From contig CP136945.1 of the NCBI GenBank assembly GCA_041530395.1, forward strand, positions 992,001 to 1,056,000: 64,000 nucleotides of DNA, read 5' to 3'. The DNA comes from Thermosynechococcaceae cyanobacterium Okahandja. GTDB taxonomy: Bacteria; Cyanobacteriota; Cyanobacteriia; Thermosynechococcales; Thermosynechococcaceae. A program made the position numbers and the translations under genes. The notes beneath the pieces were generated by a model. It was not told where the DNA came from. It did not search any database and saw only the letters and a program-made list of their open reading frames with translations. Positions 47,171-56,903 of this stretch are shown piece after piece. Each line of letters opens with the position of its first letter. The first letter of the stretch is position 1.

Positions 47171-48283
47171 ATGCCCCCAACAAAACTGGCTGCGGCACCT
47201 CAGATGTTCCTGAGTGGGCGGTGGCTCTTTGGCCTCCTGAGTGCCGGTTTAGTGATCGCTGCCGTCGCCTACGATAGTGGCTGGGCGCGCTGGCAGCAGC
47301 CCCTACAAACGCTGACGTTGCCATTACTGGTGAGCTTTGCCCTGACCGTGGTGATGGGCGCTGGGGTGGTGCCGGTACTGCGGCGATTGAAAACAGGTCA
47401 AGTCATTCGCGAAGATGGGCCGCAGTCCCACCTGAAAAAATCAGGTACCCCGACCATGGGGGGAATTTTTTTTGTGCCGACGGGCTTACTTGTCGGTGTC
47501 CTTTGGGCCTCTGCCGCAGTGGGACGGCTGGCGGAGGCTGTGGTAGCGATCGCGCTCCTTACCCTTTGGTATGCCGCCATTGGCTGGTGGGATGATTGGC
47601 AAGTCTTACGGCGCAAATCGAATAAGGGGATGTCGGCGCGGTTGCGGTTACTCCTTGAAGCCGCTGGTGCTGTTTTATTTTGCGCGTGGCTTGTGGGTAG
47701 CCAACCGGAGGTAACCACCATTATGGCTCCTTGGGGTTGGGTGTGGCCGTTAGGCCTCGGGTTTATTCCCCTCGCGATTTTTGTGCCGATGGCTCAAGGC
47801 AATGCCCTAAACCTCACCGATGGCCTAGATGGCTTAGCGGGGGGCACCGCAGCGATCGCCCTCCTCGCCCTTGCAACCGTGATGGGTACTCAGCCGGAGC
47901 TACAAATTCTCGCCGTAACTATGAGTGGTGCCTGTCTAGGTTTTGTGTGGCACAATCACCATCCCGCCCGGGTGTTTATGGGGGACACCGGTTCCCTAGC
48001 GCTTGGAGCCGTACTTGCCGCCTTAGGGTTGGTCAGCCAACACCTGTGGGAACTGTTCATTATCAGCGGCTTATTTTTTGCGGAATCCCTTTCGGTCATT
48101 AGTCAAGTCCTATACTACAAAGCCACCAAGGGACCCGATGGGGTAGGCAAACGGCTGCTGCGCATGGCACCGTTACACCACCATTTTGAGTTGGGGGGAT
48201 GGTCAGAACTACGGGTGGTGAGTACCTTCTACGCAGTGGTGGCTGTGTTAGGGTTTCTCGGCTGGCTGGTGCAATACGCCTAA
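47171..48283 (+). CDS. mraY: Phospho-N-acetylmuramoyl-pentapeptide transferase
   Basis: An integral inner-membrane enzyme that transfers phospho-MurNAc-pentapeptide from UDP to undecaprenyl phosphate, giving lipid I. The 370-residue product has about ten helices and the family's cytoplasmic motifs: REDGPQSHLKKSGTPTMGGI, DDWQVLRRKSNKGM, NALNLTDGLDGLAGGTAAIA with the catalytic aspartates, VFMGDTGSLALGA, and the LLRMAPLHHHFELGGWSE histidine loop. All active-site residues are visible and length is normal. It is separated by 77 bases from the TamB-like gene downstream. Confidence 0.96.
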   Translation: MPPTKLAAAPQMFLSGRWLFGLLSAGLVIAAVAYDSGWARWQQPLQTLTLPLLVSFALTVVMGAGVVPVLRRLKTGQVIREDGPQSHLKKSGTPTMGGIFFVPTGLLVGVLWASAAVGRLAEAVVAIALLTLWYAAIGWWDDWQVLRRKSNKGMSARLRLLLEAAGAVLFCAWLVGSQPEVTTIMAPWGWVWPLGLGFIPLAIFVPMAQGNALNLTDGLDGLAGGTAAIALLALATVMGTQPELQILAVTMSGACLGFVWHNHHPARVFMGDTGSLALGAVLAALGLVSQHLWELFIISGLFFAESLSVISQVLYYKATKGPDGVGKRLLRMAPLHHHFELGGWSELRVVSTFYAVVAVLGFLGWLVQYA

Positions 48284-48372
48284 ATCCCCTTACTCAAATC
48301 CGAAAGACAACCGCCAATGTCCCGTATTAGGATGAAGGCCAATGGCTGAATTGGCACGGTGTGAGGGAGACG

Positions 48373-51300
48373 ATGATACAGCAAGGCTCTCAGGGGTGGA
48401 ATCGGCGGCAACGCCTTTGGGGGACGGCGATCGCGCTGGTGGGGGTAGGGGCGCTCCTCGGTGGCGTGCGGGCGTGGTGGTTTGTCAACTACGAGCTAGC
48501 CCCTCAAATTAGCCAACAACTGCAAAAGCGCCTCAATCGCCCTGTGCACATTGGCGATGTTGAGCGGGTGGGGCTAAACTTCATCCGCTTTGGTGCCTCG
48601 GAAATTCCCAGTTATCATGATGCCGGAGAGATTGAACCCGACAGCGCCACCTTGGCAGGCATTGACGTGTCCTTTAACCTGTGGCAAATAGTCACCGGCC
48701 AAAAACTCACCATTGGCATTACCCTCCACCAGCCACAACTTACCGTGGTACAAGATCGTAATGGTCAGTGGTGGCGCACCCAATTCACCCTACCGCCGGA
48801 GCAAGATACCCCCTTTGACATTGGCGAACTCTCCCTGCGGCTGCGCAACGGTTCGGTAGTGGTGCAGCCCTTTGCAGGAGAGGCCTACGTCCTTGAGCAC
48901 ATCCACGGTGGCGCAACTTTTACCCCCAACCCTGAGACCCTTGCCCTAGAGGGACAGCTAGAAGGACAGTTCGCTACAGGCGGGCAGTGGCGGATCGAGG
49001 GCAGTTGGGATCAGCCCACCACCACCGGCACCCTCCAGATTCGCGGCAAAAATATTGCCCTTACCTTGGTGAATGATTTTTTACCGGAAACAGTGGCCGT
49101 CGAGCAGGGGCAACTGGACGGCCAGATCACGGTTGCACTCCCCCTCAGAGAAACTCCGGACATCACTGGCCAAGTGTGGTTGCGGGGGGTGGCACTGCGC
49201 AGCCCAGAATTACCGCAGGGACTCAAAAACGTGAATGCCCATCTGCAATTGCAGGGGGATCAAGCACGAGTGCATTACTTGCGAGGAGACTTGGCCAACG
49301 TGCAGTGGCAAGCGAAAGGAACCGTCGGGCTGCGGACGGGCTGGCAGATCGATGGGGAGATGGGCACGCTGGATCTGGCTCCCACCCTTGCGGCGCTCGA
49401 CCTAGAACCTCCGGTGCGCCTGAGCGGTCAAATTCACGTTCCCCAACTACAAATTCGCGGCGACCTGAACAACCCACAACTGCGGGGGGAACTGCGCAGC
49501 CAAACGCCCCTACAAGTGGATCAACTGCGGCTGCAATCGGTAACGATTCCCTTTGCCGCCTCCTTAGAGGGCTTGCAGCTTAGGGATGTCTCGGCAGAAA
49601 TTGAAAGGGGCGGCACCCTAAACGCTGAGTTGTTGCTGCTGCCAACCGGCCAGTTTCAAGGTCGTGCCCAAGTGCGTCAAGTGGCGTTGGATGCCATTAC
49701 GGCCACCTATGGGGTAGAGGCTCCCATTCCCCTAGGTCAAGGCTTTGCCCAAGTGGTGGCTAGCGGTGACTTGGCTGACCCGCAAACATGGCTGGCCAAT
49801 GCTGAGTTTGAACTGCCAACGGCTCAATATCCCCTAAAGGGCACTGCCCAAGTGAGTCAAGCGCAGCTTTTGGTGCCCAATTTTCAGGTGCAATTGCTCC
49901 AAGGAACGCTCCAAGGGCGCGCCCAAGCCAGAGGCGGACGCTGGCAACTACAGGCAACCGCTCAGAATGTTGCCCTGCGCCAGTTTAGCCCACAACTTCA
50001 GGGGCAACTCAACGGCGAGGCGATCGCCCAAGGGCAAGTTGACCAGTTTAGCTTGGGCACCACCACCGCTCAAGCGAACCTAAGGGTCAGCCCAACCCCC
50101 ACGGGCGACCCACTGCTGGCGCGGCTAAGGTGGGATGGCCAGCAGTTACGGCTACAGGAGGCCACCCTAGGAGGGGTGAGTGCCCGCGGCACCATTGATG
50201 TGGATGTCGATGCCCTTGAAGTTGGTCAGGTGCAGCTAGGCATACGGGCAGATAACCTTTCCCTAGGGGCGTTGAGTGGGCTGTTAGCGCCTGCCGTACC
50301 AATTCCGGTGGACGTTGCCGGAACAACCAGCCTGCAAGGCACACTGCGGGGAAGCCTAGATAATCTTCAGTTTCAGGGAACACTCCAAACGCGGCAGTTG
50401 GCAGTTAACGATCTGCGCTTTGCCCCCCTCCTTAGGGGTAGCGTGGCGTTTAGTCCCCAGCAGGGCGCAGCCTTACGACTACAGGGCGGGGGCGATCGCC
50501 TTGAGGTGAGCCTTGGCACAGACTGGCAGCCCCAGTTCTTGGATATTCAGCAGCAGGAAGCGCGGCTGGTGGGTCAACGCCAAGGGGAGAGCTTTGCCGT
50601 TAGCTTGCAACAGTTTCCCCTTGAACGCCTGCGCATTCGCCCACCGGAACTCCCTGCCACTTCAATTCTTGCGGGTACCGCCTCAGGTCAACTGCGCCTG
50701 CAAGGGTGGCAGAGTGGCCAAGGAAGCCTGACGATTGAGCGTCCGGGGCTAGGGGCATGGCGGGGCGATCGCCTTGAGATGCAGTTTGCCCTTACCCCCA
50801 ACCGCCTCAGCCTAGGGCAGGGGGAGTTTCAAAAGGGCGAGAGTCGCTACCAGTTTAGTGCCGATCTGCAACCCCAACGCCTCGCCGCGCAGCTTAATGT
50901 TGCCCAAGGCCATCTCGAGGATCTCACCGGACTGGCCACGGTTTTGGGACTAGGGAGTGCGCCGGTCTATGGCCGTGCCGCGGACTTGGGTGCCCCTTCT
51001 GCCGGTGCCGGGCCAGACGCGCTGCTGCTCACCCAAATTCGGCGCTTAGCAGAAATTGAGATGCTGCAAGCCCAAGCTGCCGTTGTGCGCCGCCCCCAAC
51101 TCATTCCTCCCCTTGCCAAATTGCGCGGCGGCTTCAGTGGCCAAGTAACCCTCAGCCAAACGCCCCAATCGGGTCTGGTGGCAAGTTTTGATTTCACCGG
51201 CCAAGACTGGACCTGGGGCAACTACGCCATTGATCGTGTCCTCAGTCGGGGTCGCTTTGCTCAAGACCAGCTTATGCTCTCCACCCTAGAGGTGGTGGCT

Positions 51301-53070
51301 AGTGGCGGCCAACTCCAACTGAACGGCACCATTGGCGGCAGAACTCAACAGGCGCAACTCACTCTGCAACAGTTCCCGATCAGTACCTTTGCCAGCTTAC
51401 TGCCGCCGGGCATTGATCTGGAAGGAACGATCAATGGCAACGCTGTCCTCACCGGCACATGGCGACAACCCCTACTGGTAGGTGAAGCCTCCCTAGCGGA
51501 TGCTCGCCTGAATCAACGTCCCCTTGAAGCCGCTCGTGCCAGCTTTCGCTATGGTCAAAATCGTTTAGCCCTACAAGCCGCTGCCCGTTTTGACACCCCT
51601 GAACCCCTCACGATTACCGGCTCGGTTCCCCTCCGTTACCCCCTTGATCCGGAGCCGATCGCCGACTCGCAACTTGCCCTTGACATAGCCGTCAAAGATG
51701 AAGGGCTGGCCTTAATTAATGCCTTTACCGATCAGGTGCAGTGGCAGCAGGGGAAAGGCCTCTTGCAGGCACAATTGCGGGGCACATGGCGGCAACCGGT
51801 GATCAACGGTGTGCTAAGTGTCGATGATGCGGTACTGAAAACCCCCACGTTTGCAGCCCCCCTAACCAATGTCAGTGCGCGGGTGCGCTTTGATCGCGAT
51901 CGCTTGCGGGTGGATGGCATCCAAGGACTGTTTAGCCAAGGCCAAATTAGTATGGCGGGGGTACTGCCCCTGCAAAATCCGCTAAGTGCCACCGATCCAG
52001 ATGCCGCAACCCCTCTCACGATTCGCCTCAATCAGCTTCAGGTCAATGCCAACAACATCTACCAAGGAATGGTGAATGGCTCGTTAGTGATTACCGATAC
52101 TCTGCTCAGTCCCGATATTGGCGGTACGGTGCAACTGAGTCGCGGTCGCCTAGATCTGGGGGCGATCGCTGGCTTAGGAAATGGCAACGGCGCAATGGTT
52201 GCCACCAATCCCCTTTTTGATCCACCCGTCTTTGACAACTTCAACATTGAACTGGTGGATAGTCTGCAAGTTACCCGTGCCCCTTTTCTGAACCTAAACG
52301 CTAAAGGGAGCCTTACCCTCAATGGTGGTCTTGACACACTGCAGCCCGAAGGGGAAATCCGCCTCACCAGCGGCCAACTCAACCTGTTTACCACCCTCTT
52401 TTTGCTGCAACAGCGAGCTGATAATTACGTTCGCTTTACCCCCGCCAATGGTCTTGATCCGGAACTCAACCTCACCCTTGCCGCCACCGCCACCGAAGTC
52501 TTTACCCCGGGCACTACGCGACTAGGGGACTTTAGCACCGCCACGGCCACCAGTATTGGTACCCTGAATACCGTGCGCATTACCGCTCGCATCAATGGGC
52601 GTGCCAGCCAGTTTCAAACGAATTTACCGGCGGTGTTAGAACTTTCGAGTAGTCCACCCCGCAGTAATGCTGAACTGTTGACGTTAATGGGGGGAGGAAC
52701 CAGCAGAGAGCAAGATCAAGTGAGTGGCGAAGCCCTAGTGGCCAATATTGCCAGTTCGGCCCTGTTTAATAACCTACAGGCCGCCATTGACCGCGCCACC
52801 GGTAACCGAACCTCCTTTCGCATTTTTCCAGCCGTGGTGCCACCGGATCGCAAGGCGCAATCCTCTAGCCCTGCCCTAGCGGTGGGGGCAGAGGTCGGTT
52901 TTCAGATTAATCGCTTTACGTCTGTGTCCCTGTTGCAATTGTTGACTGCCCCCTCAGACCCGACCCGGTTTAATTTGGGTTTTCAGGTCAACGAGCACAT
53001 CCGCTTGGGGTCGCAAATTAGTACCAACGCGGAGGGTACGGGCTTCCTTGAGTTCCGTCGCCGGTTTTGA
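48373..53070 (+). CDS. TamB-like (DUF490) translocation and assembly protein
   Basis: A 1565-residue inner-membrane-anchored protein of the TamB/Tic236 type, thought to form a beta-groove across the periplasm that moves lipids or helps outer-membrane protein assembly. An N-terminal membrane helix (RLWGTAIALVGVGALLGGVR) is followed by AsmA-like repeats and long runs of amphipathic beta strands. The C-terminal DUF490 domain covers about the last 350 residues: LVITDTLLSPDIGGTVQLSR, LTLNGGLDTLQPEGEIRL, ending in a strand-rich barrel-like tail (GTGFLEFRRRF). ATG 48373 or GTG 48361 may start it; the ribosome site is poorly placed for both. It stands between mraY and convergent ccdA. Confidence 0.9.
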   Translation: MIQQGSQGWNRRQRLWGTAIALVGVGALLGGVRAWWFVNYELAPQISQQLQKRLNRPVHIGDVERVGLNFIRFGASEIPSYHDAGEIEPDSATLAGIDVSFNLWQIVTGQKLTIGITLHQPQLTVVQDRNGQWWRTQFTLPPEQDTPFDIGELSLRLRNGSVVVQPFAGEAYVLEHIHGGATFTPNPETLALEGQLEGQFATGGQWRIEGSWDQPTTTGTLQIRGKNIALTLVNDFLPETVAVEQGQLDGQITVALPLRETPDITGQVWLRGVALRSPELPQGLKNVNAHLQLQGDQARVHYLRGDLANVQWQAKGTVGLRTGWQIDGEMGTLDLAPTLAALDLEPPVRLSGQIHVPQLQIRGDLNNPQLRGELRSQTPLQVDQLRLQSVTIPFAASLEGLQLRDVSAEIERGGTLNAELLLLPTGQFQGRAQVRQVALDAITATYGVEAPIPLGQGFAQVVASGDLADPQTWLANAEFELPTAQYPLKGTAQVSQAQLLVPNFQVQLLQGTLQGRAQARGGRWQLQATAQNVALRQFSPQLQGQLNGEAIAQGQVDQFSLGTTTAQANLRVSPTPTGDPLLARLRWDGQQLRLQEATLGGVSARGTIDVDVDALEVGQVQLGIRADNLSLGALSGLLAPAVPIPVDVAGTTSLQGTLRGSLDNLQFQGTLQTRQLAVNDLRFAPLLRGSVAFSPQQGAALRLQGGGDRLEVSLGTDWQPQFLDIQQQEARLVGQRQGESFAVSLQQFPLERLRIRPPELPATSILAGTASGQLRLQGWQSGQGSLTIERPGLGAWRGDRLEMQFALTPNRLSLGQGEFQKGESRYQFSADLQPQRLAAQLNVAQGHLEDLTGLATVLGLGSAPVYGRAADLGAPSAGAGPDALLLTQIRRLAEIEMLQAQAAVVRRPQLIPPLAKLRGGFSGQVTLSQTPQSGLVASFDFTGQDWTWGNYAIDRVLSRGRFAQDQLMLSTLEVVASGGQLQLNGTIGGRTQQAQLTLQQFPISTFASLLPPGIDLEGTINGNAVLTGTWRQPLLVGEASLADARLNQRPLEAARASFRYGQNRLALQAAARFDTPEPLTITGSVPLRYPLDPEPIADSQLALDIAVKDEGLALINAFTDQVQWQQGKGLLQAQLRGTWRQPVINGVLSVDDAVLKTPTFAAPLTNVSARVRFDRDRLRVDGIQGLFSQGQISMAGVLPLQNPLSATDPDAATPLTIRLNQLQVNANNIYQGMVNGSLVITDTLLSPDIGGTVQLSRGRLDLGAIAGLGNGNGAMVATNPLFDPPVFDNFNIELVDSLQVTRAPFLNLNAKGSLTLNGGLDTLQPEGEIRLTSGQLNLFTTLFLLQQRADNYVRFTPANGLDPELNLTLAATATEVFTPGTTRLGDFSTATATSIGTLNTVRITARINGRASQFQTNLPAVLELSSSPPRSNAELLTLMGGGTSREQDQVSGEALVANIASSALFNNLQAAIDRATGNRTSFRIFPAVVPPDRKAQSSSPALAVGAEVGFQINRFTSVSLLQLLTAPSDPTRFNLGFQVNEHIRLGSQISTNAEGTGFLEFRRRF

Positions 53071-53076
53071 GGCACC

Positions 53077-53799
53077 TCAGAGGCGAATGGCCAAGGAAAT
53101 GATGCCAAAGGCAATTAATAGCACGCCACTGAGGGTCGTCAGCCAACTTGACCACCGCCGCAGGGACAGGAGCGCTTGCAGCGTGCCGCTAAAGGTGCCC
53201 ACCAGAATCAGGGGCACTACATAGCCAAGCGCATAGGCTAACAGCAGCCCGGCACCGACCACGAGCTTTTGGGTACTGGCCACCCAAGCCAACAGGGTTG
53301 CCAAAACGGGGGTACTGCACGGTGCCGCCACTAAACCAAACGTGGCACCCAAGGTATAGGATTGCAAGCTGGCGGGGACGCGGTTGGGTAGCTCTTCTAA
53401 AAAGCGGCTGCGGGGAAAGTTTAAGGGTAGGGCATTTAAGAGGTTTAAGCCCATCAGGATGGCAATGACACTCACCACAAGGGTTAAGCCCCAACCCACT
53501 TGGCCGTAGATGCGCCCCGCGATCGCCGCTGCCATACCGAGTCCGGTGAGGGTGGTCGCCAGACCTAGGGCAAACCAGAGTGCCTGCCGCGCGGCGGAAC
53601 CCTTTTGCTTGGCGGCATAGCCCGCAATATAGCCAACGGTAATGGGCAGCATCGAGAGGGTGCAGGGGGTGAGGCTAGTCAACAAGCCTGCTAAAAATAC
53701 AATCCCCAGACTAACCACCGTTAAGTGATTCAGTTGACCCACAACCCACTGGTTGGCCCACTGCTCAAGCTGGTAGAGGTATAGGCTGAGGTGACTCAT
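53077..53799 (-). CDS. ccdA: Cytochrome c biogenesis protein CcdA
   Basis: A thylakoid or plasma-membrane thiol-reductant carrier of 240 residues that passes electrons from cytoplasmic thioredoxin to the CcsX/ResA-type reductase for heme attachment to c-type cytochromes. About six helices are visible, with the two redox cysteines in SLTPCTLSMLPITVGY and VAAPCSTPVLATLLAW, both flanked by the family's prolines. Length is normal. It follows the M16 peptidase gene by five bases and is last in the probable tyrS operon. Its C-terminus converges with the TamB-like gene at a six-base gap. Confidence 0.92.
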   Translation of the reverse strand: MSHLSLYLYQLEQWANQWVVGQLNHLTVVSLGIVFLAGLLTSLTPCTLSMLPITVGYIAGYAAKQKGSAARQALWFALGLATTLTGLGMAAAIAGRIYGQVGWGLTLVVSVIAILMGLNLLNALPLNFPRSRFLEELPNRVPASLQSYTLGATFGLVAAPCSTPVLATLLAWVASTQKLVVGAGLLLAYALGYVVPLILVGTFSGTLQALLSLRRWSSWLTTLSGVLLIAFGIISLAIRL

Positions 53800-53804
53800 G
53801 GGGG

Positions 53805-56543
53805 TTATGGGGTAAAGGTGACAGGGGGACCGGCAGTAACAATCACTAGGCGATCTGGATCGATAAGGTCGCGCAAGACTTGGTTCACCTCCTCAAGGGT
53901 AACCGCAGCAACGCGATCGCCAAACTGTTGCAGTTCTTCTGGTGGCAACTCCACACTGGCATTGCCGAGCAGGGTGCGTGCCACCACATCCACATTGGCT
54001 AGCTCCACCACATAGCTATTCATTAAACTGCGTTTGGCCGTGGCCAGTTCAGCCGCACTAAACCCATGGGTGCGGGCCTCCCGCAACAGTTGCAGGGTAG
54101 CCTGAATGGCGGGGACGGTGTCTTCCGGTGCGGTTTGCAGTTGAATGAGAAACGGCCCCGCTTGACTACTGGCGGCAAAGAAGCTGTAAATGCCGTAGGT
54201 TAACCCTTGGCGATCGCGAATTTCGGTGCCGAGGCGACTGGCAAGGGTATCGCCCCCCAAGATGTGGTTCATGACGATGGCGGCGTAGAAGCGCGGATCA
54301 CGGCGATCAATACCGGGGGTGCCCATGTAGGTAATGGCTTGGGCTTTACCCAGAATCACGGCATTCTTAAAGACCAACTGGGGTGGCGGACTAACCGGAG
54401 GGAACGTCAGCACTAGGGGGTCTGCCTCGGGCTGCCATGCCCCAAACAGTTCCTTCAATAGCGATCGCACCGCAGTAGGGTCAAAATCCCCCACCAAGGT
54501 AAAAATCGTTTGATCGGGGGCATAGGCGGCACGGTAAAAGGCCATTAATTGCTGCCGTTGAATGGCCTGCACCGAGTCTGGGGTCGCAAAGGGGTGCAGG
54601 GGATGATTTTCGGGGTAGAGGGTTTCCTGGAAGACACGCCGCCCTAAGCGCACAGGTTCATCTGCCTCTAAACCCAAGGCCGTCAGATAGCGTTGCTGAC
54701 TCAGTTGAACGTCATGCTCGGGAAACGTGGCATGTTGCAGGACATCGGCAAGGGTATTCAGCAGGGTGGGCAGTTCGCTGGCGAGGGCATAGCCTTCAAT
54801 ATCCACCCCATCGCGAAAGGCACTGAACTCTAGACTAATGCCGCGATCTTCGAGGGTTTGGGCAAGGGTTAAGGCATCCTTAGTGCGCGTACCGTTGAGG
54901 AGATTGGCCGCTGTTAAGTTGGCCACCCCGGGTTGGGTAAGCAGATCGTAAGCGGTGCCCGCATTGATCCGCCCGGCAAGGGTGACGGTGGGGGTACTGC
55001 GATCGGGCAATAGCAGCACCCGCAGGCCATTTTTGAGGGTGAAGGTTTCCACCGCTGTGGTGGGGGCGATCGCCCCTTGGCGACTGGGCGTTTGGGGTAA
55101 ATAGGCGGCCACCACGTCTGGATCCACCGGATCGCCCACAAGGTTGTGTTCGGTGGTTTGGGTACCGCCGCGCCCTGAAAGTTCTACGTCCGCAAATTCA
55201 CTGGGGATAAATTCGCCGATAACCCAGCGATCGCGCCCGAAGTAAGTTTGCACTACTCGCTGCACATCGGCGGCACTGACCTGCTCAATGGCCGCCAAGA
55301 GGCGATCGCTAAACCGGTAATCCCCGGCAACCGTCTCATCATTCGCCAGCTGACTGGCTTGGGCATCAATATCGCGGTTGCGCAAGACAAAGTTCGCCTT
55401 CAGTTGTTGCTTGGCACGCTGTAGGGCAGTAGCACTGAGGGGGTCTTGCGCCAATTGGTCTAAAATTTGGCCAATTGTTTCTTCAATTGTGGTCAGAGAT
55501 TGCTGTGGCGCGGCGATCGCCCCAATTTCAAACCATCCCCCTTTTTGCAGAGCCGCGCTGTAGGAGTAGGTGGAGCTCGCTTGACCCGTTTCCACCAAGG
55601 CTTGGTAAAGCAACGCACTGCGCCCACCACTGAGGAGCATATCCACTACCTCAAGGGCAGGAATATCTGGATGGGTGAGGTCTGGGATCGGCACCACCAT
55701 CTGCAACAGGGACCCACTACCCGGCTCGCGCAGCGTCAGGCGCTGACCCTGAGCCACCCCAGAAGCCGCAAGGTTCTGAAGGGGTAAGGGGTCTGGCGGT
55801 CGGGGAATGTCGCCGAAGGTGTTTTTTACCCAACGGAGTGCCTGAGCAGGCCGCACATCCCCGGCAATGACCAAGACAGCATTATCGGGTCGATAGTACT
55901 GGCGGTAAAAGTCCTTGACCTCGCCAAGGGTAAACTGCTCCACATCGGTGGCGGTGCCCCCCACCGGTAAGCCGTAGGGATGATTGGCATAAAGTGCCGC
56001 CATCACGGCACGACTGAGGCGATATTCGGGACTATTTTCGTAGCCCTGTAACTCAGAGATCACTACCCGCTTTTCACTCTCAAGGGCCGTGGGCGTAATG
56101 GCCGTATGTTGCAGCCGATCCGCCTCCAAGATCAGCAGTGCCTCAAGCTGATCGGCGCGGACGGTGTGGTGGTAGGCGGTCATATCGTAGCTGGTAAAGG
56201 CATTGGAGACGCTGCCGAGGGCATTAAACAACTGGCCAAATTGCACCGGGCGAGTCCGTGTTCCCTTGAACATGAGGTGCTCTAACTGATGGGCAATGCC
56301 ATTTTGCCCCTGCGGCTCGTGGCGCGACCCCACCCGATACCACACCTGGAGGCTGACCACCGGCGCGGTGGGAATCTCCTTAACCAGAACCGTCAAGCCA
56401 TTCGCAAGAACTGTTTTTGTCACACCGCTACCCAATCCTTGTACTGCTGTGAGGGAGATCATCAGGGTCAAGCCAGCACTCAAAACCATCAAGAAAACAC
56501 GCGCCACTATCTTAAGCCATTGCTGTATTCGGAATCGGGTCAT
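53805..56543 (-). CDS. M16-family zinc metallopeptidase, double domain
   Basis: A 912-residue protease-like protein made of two M16 units. The N-terminus has a hydrophobic signal/anchor (residues 10-34) and places it in the periplasm or lumen. The first unit has the inverted zinc motif in GIAHQLEHLMFKGT (HxxEH) and the third ligand region ALESEKRVVISELQGYENSP, so it should be active. The second unit (from about residue 510, AVETFTLKNGLRVLLLPDRS) lacks an HxxEH at its equivalent place and is the structural half. ATG 56543 is chosen because earlier in-frame codons lie inside the preceding coiled-coil gene. It sits between that gene and ccdA in one operon. Confidence 0.9.
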   Translation of the reverse strand: MTRFRIQQWLKIVARVFLMVLSAGLTLMISLTAVQGLGSGVTKTVLANGLTVLVKEIPTAPVVSLQVWYRVGSRHEPQGQNGIAHQLEHLMFKGTRTRPVQFGQLFNALGSVSNAFTSYDMTAYHHTVRADQLEALLILEADRLQHTAITPTALESEKRVVISELQGYENSPEYRLSRAVMAALYANHPYGLPVGGTATDVEQFTLGEVKDFYRQYYRPDNAVLVIAGDVRPAQALRWVKNTFGDIPRPPDPLPLQNLAASGVAQGQRLTLREPGSGSLLQMVVPIPDLTHPDIPALEVVDMLLSGGRSALLYQALVETGQASSTYSYSAALQKGGWFEIGAIAAPQQSLTTIEETIGQILDQLAQDPLSATALQRAKQQLKANFVLRNRDIDAQASQLANDETVAGDYRFSDRLLAAIEQVSAADVQRVVQTYFGRDRWVIGEFIPSEFADVELSGRGGTQTTEHNLVGDPVDPDVVAAYLPQTPSRQGAIAPTTAVETFTLKNGLRVLLLPDRSTPTVTLAGRINAGTAYDLLTQPGVANLTAANLLNGTRTKDALTLAQTLEDRGISLEFSAFRDGVDIEGYALASELPTLLNTLADVLQHATFPEHDVQLSQQRYLTALGLEADEPVRLGRRVFQETLYPENHPLHPFATPDSVQAIQRQQLMAFYRAAYAPDQTIFTLVGDFDPTAVRSLLKELFGAWQPEADPLVLTFPPVSPPPQLVFKNAVILGKAQAITYMGTPGIDRRDPRFYAAIVMNHILGGDTLASRLGTEIRDRQGLTYGIYSFFAASSQAGPFLIQLQTAPEDTVPAIQATLQLLREARTHGFSAAELATAKRSLMNSYVVELANVDVVARTLLGNASVELPPEELQQFGDRVAAVTLEEVNQVLRDLIDPDRLVIVTAGPPVTFTP

Positions 56544-56544
56544 G

Positions 56545-56853
56545 TTAACTGCCTTGGTGGGCGATCGCTGTGACCAATGCCGTAATGGCCGGTGAAAGAC
56601 TCGAGAGCACCACCACTGAAGCCGCAGCAATAATAATGGTGGTGGCCGTGCGCACCATGGCTTCCGACCCCCGCTGATAGACCTCAAACTTGTACTCTTG
56701 GGCTTTGACTTGATTGCTTAACTCGCTGACATCAGTTTGTAACTTTGCGACATCGGTTTGCACCTTTCCTACATCCGTACGCAAGCCTTCTACGTCTGTG
56801 CGTAGTGCCTGTAATTCACTCAGTACTTTGGCTTGAAACTCCTGCTCACTCAC
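56545..56853 (-). CDS. Small coiled-coil protein with C-terminal membrane helix
   Basis: A 102-residue protein. Residues 3-60 form a heptad coiled coil with near-identical seven-residue steps (LRTDVEG, LRTDVGK, VQTDVAK, LQTDVSE). A C-terminal hydrophobic segment follows (ATTIIIAAASVVVLSSLSPA). It is probably tail-anchored in the membrane with its coil in the cytoplasm. No catalytic role is suggested. The family is a DUF1640-like collection with no assigned function. It lies 50 bases downstream of tyrS, and its stop is one base from the M16 peptidase start. The broken gene at 14237-14718 has the same plan. Confidence 0.72.
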   Translation of the reverse strand: MSEQEFQAKVLSELQALRTDVEGLRTDVGKVQTDVAKLQTDVSELSNQVKAQEYKFEVYQRGSEAMVRTATTIIIAAASVVVLSSLSPAITALVTAIAHQGS

Positions 56854-56903
56854 GGGGGGTGAACTCCCACTAGAACCCTCTCTCCTCTATCCTGACACAG
56901 GAG